From contig CP136062.1 in NCBI GenBank assembly GCA_032622095.1, positions 51,659,349 through 51,723,348 on the forward strand: a stretch of DNA of 64,000 bases, in the 5' to 3' direction. The notes under the pieces are model-generated. The model ran no database searches. It was not told the origin of the DNA and worked only from the letters and a program-made list of their open reading frames with translations. The position numbers and the translations under genes were made by a program. The stretch is from Siphonodentalium dalli (taxonomy: Eukaryota > Mollusca > Scaphopoda > Gadilida > Siphonodentaliidae). Positions 13,501 to 22,500 of this stretch are shown here, in pieces; the first letter of the stretch is position 1, and every line of letters begins with the position of its first letter.

Positions 13501-16500
13501 AACCAAGGGTTAAGATCCAGAACATCGATCAAAGAAATTACAACCAAGGGTTAAGAACCGGAACATCAATCAATGAAATTACAACCAAGGGTTAACAACT
13601 CGTGCCTTAAAATCCATTAAATTTTGCGAGAATCAAAACAGTGTTTTACAGGGAATCAAGACTTTTTACGAGAATCAAAATGAGAATCAGATTATGAGTT
13701 ACATCGGATTTTAAGGCCTGCAACTGGAATGTAAAACAAGCAGTCACAGACAGCGGTATCCCCCGCCAAATTGTGCAGTTGGGAAGTACATTCTCAATAA
13801 TGTTTGCGTTCTCAGTATGTGCTAAACAAGAAGTGGGATTTTGTCAAAAAGCCTGGTTTGCGAACTCATTTTAGGTACTGGTCATGGGAACTCATATACC
13901 AAATATCTTTGAAATCCGTTGAGATTTGTGGAAATGAGCCCTGTGACATTGTCTATTTGCTATTTGGTAAATTTGACAAAAATAATAAACAAAGTCCAAT
14001 AACTCCAGTAAAAATATCCGGCCAGACCTGGCTTGCGAACTCATTCTAGGTAATGGTCAGGTGAACTCATATACCAAATATCTTTGAAATCCGTTGACAT
14101 TTGTTCAAGTTATGACTCTTACAAATTCGGGACGGATGGACGGACGGACGGCTAGACGGACAGACGGACGGAACCCATTCCTATATTCCCCCGCAAATTT
14201 TCAATTTGGTGGGGGATAATAAATGAAATTACAGCCAAGGTTTAAGCACCGGAACGTCAATCAATGAAATTACAACCAATGGTTAAGAACCGGAACATCA
14301 ATCAAAGAAATTACGAAACAAGGGTTAACAACTGGAATGTCAAATAAATGAAATTACAACCAAGGGCTAAGAACTGGAATGTCAACCAATGGAATTATGA
14401 ACAAGGGTTAAGAACCGGAATGCTGAATGAATGAAATCACAAACAAGAGTTAAGATCCAGAAAATCAATCAATGAAATTATAAACAAAGGTTAAAGGCTT
14501 ACTGTACACTAAAGCTATTTATGAGGCCATCTCCTATCAAACTGATTTGTATGCAACAAATGAATGAATTTGAGAACAAGGGATGAGTGCAAAATACACT
14601 CATGTGCTCTAGGAATGATGTAACAAGCCTTGAAATAGTGTGTCTGTCATTTGCAGAATGAGGTCCCCAGAGGGTGAAATTTAGTGATGCTACCCCGCAT
14701 AGCGGGCTAGCATCACCAAATTCACCCTCTGGGGACCTCATTCTGCTTACAACTCAGCAGAATGAGGTTCCCAAAGGGTGAGTTTGGTGATGCTAGCCCG
14801 CTATGCGGGGTAGCATCACTAAATTCACCCTCTGGGAACCTCATTCTGCAAATGACCGACACACTATTATCTATGCTTATAGTAAAACTGTTCAGCGCCA
14901 CAAAGCTAGACTAGTGGCCTTGCCAGAAATAGACTTTATAAAATATATTGGTGCCGTATCTAGAGGTATCTAACCCTGAATACATCTTTGAATTAATCCG
15001 CCATTCTTATGTTTATTCAGGGGCAGCAGGAAGACGACCAACCATGGTCATGCTGCTCCTGTACAATACTTATCATATACTTATTTATAATTTTGTTGTT
15101 ATATCATTTGTTATTGTACAAATAAAAGATCAAGCAATCAATCAATCAAAATGAGAATGAGTTATGAGAGATCCATATACCAAATATGAATGAAATTTAA
15201 TTGGTTAATTTGTTCAAGTTATCGCACCGAGACATCAAATTTCTATAAATGGAACAAATGGCATAACTCTGGTTGGAACCCTGGGTGAACCCATTTGTCT
15301 GGGTGCAGCTGTTGCACATGACAATTAAGTTCACATTTATTAATAATTGTCCTTCAGTGCAATCCAATTGTGCTTAAGAGCAATCGAATTGTGCTTCAGT
15401 GCAAATAATTGCACTTCAGTGCAATGTAATTGTGCTTCAGTGCAATTCAATTGCACTTCAGTTCATTTGAGCTTTAGCTCAATTCAATTGCGCTTCAAAA
15501 CAATTGAACTTTAATGCAATTATCTTTTCATATATGGCTAAACCTCCTCCAGTTATTAATAAATTAATGAAACAATCCAACTGTATGGTAGACAAAATTC
15601 ACATATAATAATTAATTGCGCTGAAGCGCAATTGAATTGCGCTGAAGCTCAATTATTGGGTGTCGCATATGATTATGATATAATGATATGGAATAATCTA
15701 CCTATTCAGGGGTGTAAGCTTGTAACAACTAGAGGTGTGACTGTCCCAATGGGACTACGGATACCCCCCTGTTTTTAAAATACTAAGATGTTTCACATGT
15801 CAGTAAACATTTAGTTAAAATAATAAAATAACAGTTCCCATTGCAGATGTACAACCATAACCCTAATCTTAAACCTATTGACTGAAAAATGTAGGAATAA
15901 AAGCTTGGACAAAATTATGTATGTTGCGAAAAAATTTCTAAGTTGAAAAAGGGGAATAACTCCACACAAAAAATGTCTGACAGACGTCATAATCGCAGGT
16001 TCACAGGTTCCCATGGTACTAAATATGAGTGCCAAGATTAAAAAACATTGACCGAAAAATGTAGGAATAAAAGCTCGGACAAAATTATGCATGTTGCAAA
16101 AAAGTTTCTAAGTCGAAAAAGGGGGATAACTCCACCAAAATATGTCGGACAGACGTCATAATCGCAGGTGCACAAGTTCCCATGGTACTAAATATCTGTG
16201 CCACGTTTTTTAAAAATTGACCGAAAAATGTAGGAATAAAAGCTTAGACAAAATTTACATGTTGCGAAAATAAGTCGAAAAATGGGGGATAACTCCACCA
16301 AAAAAAGTCCGACAGGCATCATAATCGCAGGTGCACAGGTTACCATGGTGGTTGATGTCTGTACCAAGTTTCACGGAAATTGATCGAAAAACGACTGAGA
16401 AAAACTCCGGACAAATTTGTATCCACGGACGGACAACAGACGACGGACGACGGACAAGCTGACTCCAGTATACCCCCCCTAACTTCGTTGCGGGGGGGTA

Positions 16501-19500
16501 TAATAATTGCACTTCAGTGCAAAAGAATTGAGCTGAAGCACAACTGATATGAATCAAGCTGAATTGTGCTTCAGTGCAATTGGATTGTGCTTCAGTGCAA
16601 TTGGATTGCACTTCATCACAATTGAATTGAAAATCATGTCAATTATTAATAAATGTGAATTTTGCTTCCCATAGAAATGGGTCTTTTAGACATATATAAT
16701 TAGTATTAACCCTTTACCCAACAAAACGGCCAAAACCGGCCAAATAAAGCTTCAACAGCCTCAAATATCTTCGGTCTGTCTCAATAGAACCATACAAATA
16801 TGGATATCATTGGAACCGGCTCCTTGACCACATTGTGATAGTTACAGTTATGCCCTGTGCCAATGCATTCTCTTATATATGCGAGTCGACCATAGGTCGC
16901 CTCGCATATATAAGAGAATGCATTGGCCTAAAAAAATTCTTTTTTTAACACTTTTTACCATTTTTTCTTACATTCTTTAACTATTTTATAATTTTTAATG
17001 TGTTAAGCCAATGCATTCTCTTATATATGCGAGGCGACCTATGGTCGACTCGCATATATAAGAGAATGCATTGGCACAGGGCCGTTCTGTTGGGTAAAGG
17101 GTTAAAAAGAGAAGAAAACAAAATTCCTTTAAATCTATGTCTAGGTCTCCCATGGCAGATGATGCAGATGATGAATTTGGTGATTCACCCACTGGGGACC
17201 TCATTATACAAATTACCAGCACCATATATTAAGGCCTGCCAGTATTGCACAGTCTTACCTTCAACAATAAAAACAAAATAGTCGGCAGGAATGTTTTCTT
17301 GGAAGATATAATTCTTGACGTCTTTATCTGGCTGAATATTTGTCTTGTTTACTACGATATTCATCAGCAGTAGTTTCTGCAGAATGTCCTCTGACAGCAT
17401 CTCTTTCTTGAATGGTTCGAGACCTAAAAAATAACAATGACTATTTTATAAACCTTACTCATATTGATATTCATGCAGTACTTTTTTTGTGCATCAATGT
17501 GCCATCAGGACATCAGGACACAAATTTAAAACTGAATGAAAAATAGTACGAGGCTAGAGTTTACTGAACAAATGGGAAATATAAAGCCATGTAAACTACC
17601 AAGTGACATTTCAGAATCAGCCACTTATTGATGGTCATTGATGCCACTTTACTAAGTCAGATTTCAAGTCAGTGGTGTCCATAACTATTGAAATACCATA
17701 ATTATTATTAAAGTGTAGTAGTAATACCTATTTTCAACTCTGGTTGGTCAAAATGGTCTCATGGGATCACTTTGGGCCTGCTGCAGGTGGGACTAAGGTA
17801 TATCCCACATATCAAACATGTTATACCAATGAAGTAGCAATAACCGTATATTAAAAACTACTTACCTGCAGCTACTCACCTGTGTGAGCTTATATTCAAA
17901 GTGAAAAAAGTTGACTAACTCTGTCATTATGAGTTTGACTGAACTCCAATTCGCAGGTTCACATGATTGACCCCTGCAGCAAATTTTATTCAAATTGAAC
18001 ACGAATATTCTGAGCAAACGTCCAGACAAAACTGGAACAAAACTATGCATTTTGAGAAAAAGTAGAAAAAGGGGGATAACTCCACAAAAAAAGTGATGGA
18101 ACTCATAATCGCAGGCGGACAGGTTCCCATGGTTCTAAATATCTGTGCCAAATTACAAAAAAAAAGAAGCAACAACTGCACAAAAAAAAGAAAAGAAGGA
18201 GAAACCTGATAATTGCAGTTGGACAGGTTGCCATGCTATTAAATATGTGTGCCAAGTTACACAAAAATTTACTGAAAAATGTAGAAATAAAAGCTCAGAC
18301 AAAATTGTGTCCATGGATTGGACATATGGACGGATTTAACCGACGGACAAGTTTATTCCAGTATAACCACCCCCACACAACTCATTGCGGGAAGGTATAA
18401 TTATTATTCATGGGGAGATACTGGAATGTAGCGATGGCCAGTTGAGGTGATAAGCATGGGTATCCTCAGTGTCTCATTTGCTGAAGAATGAGAAATATCT
18501 CATAGGACAGACATGTCTAAAAATACATATGAGCACAATCCTGAGTTTAGTGTACCTGTCATTTGCAGAATGAGGTCCCAAGAGGGTGAATTTAGTGACG
18601 CTATCCAGCATAGCAGGCTAGCATCATCAAATTCACCATCTGGGGACCTCATTCTGCATGGCCTCATCTGCTACGTCTGCCAATTTAGGGAAACAATGTG
18701 AAGAAGTTTCTATAGAAATTTGATAATAAAGAAACTTTCCATAGAAGATGAGGCCTAAGCAGAATGAGATCCCCAGAGGGTGAATTTGGTGATGCGGGAT
18801 AGCATCACTAAATTCGCCCTCTTTGGACCTCATTCTGAAAATGACAGGCACACTAAACTCAGACTTGATGAGCAGTGGCAACGTTCAGTGATCATTATTG
18901 AGAATGATAATTCCGCATTAAAAAATCAACAACATCTCAACATATTAACCTTTTATTTACTGAATGGTTTTTCCCACCCAGTTATAAACATATACATTGT
19001 CAATTAACCCTTTCATGACGGGAGCTGAGCTGGTACAGCATTAACCCTTCCATGAATGGAGCTTCCTGAAATATTGCGAAAACACTGTGCCAATGCATTC
19101 TCTTAAATATGCGAATCTCCCATAGGAAACCTCGCATATATAAGAGAATACATTGGCCTAACAGTATCTACATTGACCTGGTAGGCCAGTGCATTCTCTT
19201 ATATATGCGAGGCTCAATATGGGAGACTCGCACATATAAGAGAATGCACTGACACAGGATCTTTAATGATGCACCAGTGCAGCTCCCGTCATGAAAGGGT
19301 TAAAGATTCTGCGCCAGTGCATTCTATTTCATATGCCACCCATAGGGAGACTCGCATATACATGTATAAGAGAATGTACTGGCTCACAAGGTCAAGGTAA
19401 ATATTGTTATGCCAATGTATTCTCTTATACATGCGAGGCCCCCTATGGGAGACTCACATTTATATGAGAATGCATTGGCACAGGGTTTTCGCAAATTTCA

Positions 19501-22500
19501 GAAAGCTCCAGTCATGGAAGGGTTATTCATCTGGGGGGATGTTCAGGAAATATAAGCATATGACAGAAGACAAACAGACAGAAAGACAGACAAACAGATA
19601 ATACAAGGGCTGAAGAATTCGTATTCATTGGTGGTAATTTTTCAGGTAAGAAATACGTTCAACAATAAGGTCGTTTGTTAAACTTATTATCTGAACATTT
19701 TCTAAGGGAATGGGTGATCAGTGAAGAAACGGTTGAAGTTATTCTACTTAAGAAATGGATGTTGATTTTCTTGCGTTCCATAGAGTATGGAAGCAAGTTG
19801 ACATTTTGTGTGGAACATGCATAACAAGAGATGGACTGTCGTCCGGTGCATACCGCCTCGTGTGGGCATATTTATAACTTATGAGGGCTATACTCAGACA
19901 GATGGACCCAAACACCAGCATTTTCATATAAACAAAGATGAGTAACTATAGAACAATAAAAACAAACAAACATTTGAATGTGCCATTAAATGTCCTCATA
20001 GTGGTGAACATCCATACAACAAAATTTCATTGAGATCCGAGCATTACTGTTCAAGTTATGAGCTGAACAGACATTGGATGGACCAAACAACCAACATTTC
20101 CAGATAAACAAAGATGAATAACTCTAGAATGGAAAAGCAGAACAGAACAATGGAACACTCTATTGAATGTCCTCATAGTAGTGAACATCCATACCAAATT
20201 TCATTGAGATCCCAGCACAACTGTTGAAGTTACGACATGAACAGACACCAGACGGACCAAAAAGCCAACATTTCCAGATAAACAAAGATGTATAACTCTA
20301 GAATGGAAAATCCGAACAAAACAATGGAACCCTCTTTTTAATGTCCTCATAGTAGTGAACATCCATACCAAATTTCATTGAGATCCCAGCACAACTGTTG
20401 AAGTTACGACATGAACAGACACCAGAAGGACCAAAAAGCCAACATTTCCAGATAAACAAAGATGAATAACTCCAGAATGGAAAATCCGAACAAAACAATG
20501 GAACCCTCTTTTTAATGTCCTCATAGTAGTGAACATCCATACCAAATTTCATTGAGATCCCAGCACAACTGTTGAAGTTATGACATGAACAGACACCAGA
20601 CGGACCAAAAAGCCAACATTTCAAGATAAACAAAGATGAATAACTCTAGAATTGAAAATCCGAACAAAACGATGTAACCGTCTATTGAATGCCCTCATAG
20701 TAATGAACAGCCATACAACATTTCAATGAGATCCGAGCACTACTGTTCAAGTTATGACATGAACAGACATCGGACGGACTACGGACGTACGCACAGACGG
20801 ACGGACGGACAGGTGCAAAACAGTATACCCCCCCTTTTTTTTTTAAAAGGGGGTATAAAAATGTCAGATCAACTGGCATCCACACTTTATGAAACGCAAC
20901 AAAAACAACATCCATCACTTATATTTACACTCAACCGAGTTAAACTGGCAGATTAACCTTTCCATAACTGGAGCTTCCTGAAATTTTGTGGAAACCCTGT
21001 GTCAATGCATTCTCTTAAATATGCAAGTCTCCCATAGGGAGCCTCGCATTTATGAGAATACATTGGCCTAACAATATTTACCTTGACCGTGTAAGCCAGT
21101 GCATTCTCTCCTGTGGGAGACTCGCATATATAAGAGAATGCACTGACACATGATCTTTAATGCTGCACCAGCGCAGCTCACATCATGAAAGGGTTAACAG
21201 AACATTAAGCACCCTTTTCTAATGCTATTCTCATAGCTCGTTGCAAGTCACACAAAAATGGAAGCAAGTAGGGGTCAGCATGCGACATCACATGATGTAA
21301 TTTCGACCAACCAACATTCTACATTCATGTTCCACAGTGTGAATGCATGTGGGAGTTTAAATATAGTAATGTGAAATATTTACTTGTGGAAAGATACTGG
21401 AATGTAGCGACAGCTAGTTGAGGCGATAAGCGTGGATATTTCTCAGCATCTGGATCCGGTTGGTTGAAGAATGAGAAATCGTGCTTCTCCAGTCTCAACT
21501 TCTTTCTCTCTCTGTTATCAGCTGAAAAAAATATAAATCATTAGATGAGTCAAAGAAATGTAAATTAAATTTTTATAAATCAAACTTTTGAAAAATTAAT
21601 GCCGCTATTATCTCCGCCAAGTTAACCCGAGTTACCACACCAAATTTGGTTGAAATCGGTCCAGGGGTCTTGGAGAAAAATCCGGACAGACAGAATGTGT
21701 TCCATTGGCCAAGGGGCCCAAACTACAGTCATTTCTTATATTTTTATAGTTTTCTTTCTTATTTATTTCCATAGAATTTATAGCTGAAATTATTATTCTA
21801 TTTTTTTCCTAAATCTGTCTGCAGTATGGAGATTATACCATGCAGCACTGTAAGTTAGCCCAATATTCTATCCGTGAGCTACCGATCGATTAGTTTATCA
21901 TATAGTACACTTAACAACTTAACAAGCATGCCCATTTATTTTACCAAAAGGTTATATAGTGATTTACAGTAATGCTCTAATTAATCGACTCCATAACCAC
22001 AGCAGAATTATGGGTAACTTTTCAGGATTTAGTCGGAAATATGGCTTGTTGCCATTCATCGGAAAGCTCTCACCGAGAGCTTTCCGATGAATGGCAACAA
22101 GCCATATTTCCGACTAAATCCTGAAAAGTTACCCATAATTCTGCTGTGGTTATGGAGTCGATTAATTAGAGCATTACTGTAGGTCAATATTGGTTCATGC
22201 TATGGTGTGATTTATTATGGTATATTATATCTCACGTGACTTTCTCGCATTCTGATTGGCTACACATTGCTATACTATTTTACAATAGTACCCCAGTAGG
22301 ATTCCTACATGCCTACTATTCTTTTTCTATTTATAGTAACAAATTCATTTTGCGAAATCGGGTTGCCGCCTGAAGATACGGCCAAACTTAAACTATACCA
22401 TGTAAGATACTTGTTGCAATATTGGTATATCATTAGATTTATTGGTGAATTTTAATGATCTTAAAAATGTCCGAGCATAGCTAGCCAACGTATTTAATAG

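Noticed and set aside
14499-14741. Recurring open frames reading RMRSPEGEFSDA
   Set aside because: They read through the GCAGAATGAGGTCCCCAGAG arm of the CAAGYCTGAG foldback family; repeat-derived, not genes.
20298-20633. Repeating 58-residue protein on the minus strand
   Set aside because: Arises because the tandem period (174 bp) is divisible by three; related units elsewhere carry frameshifts.
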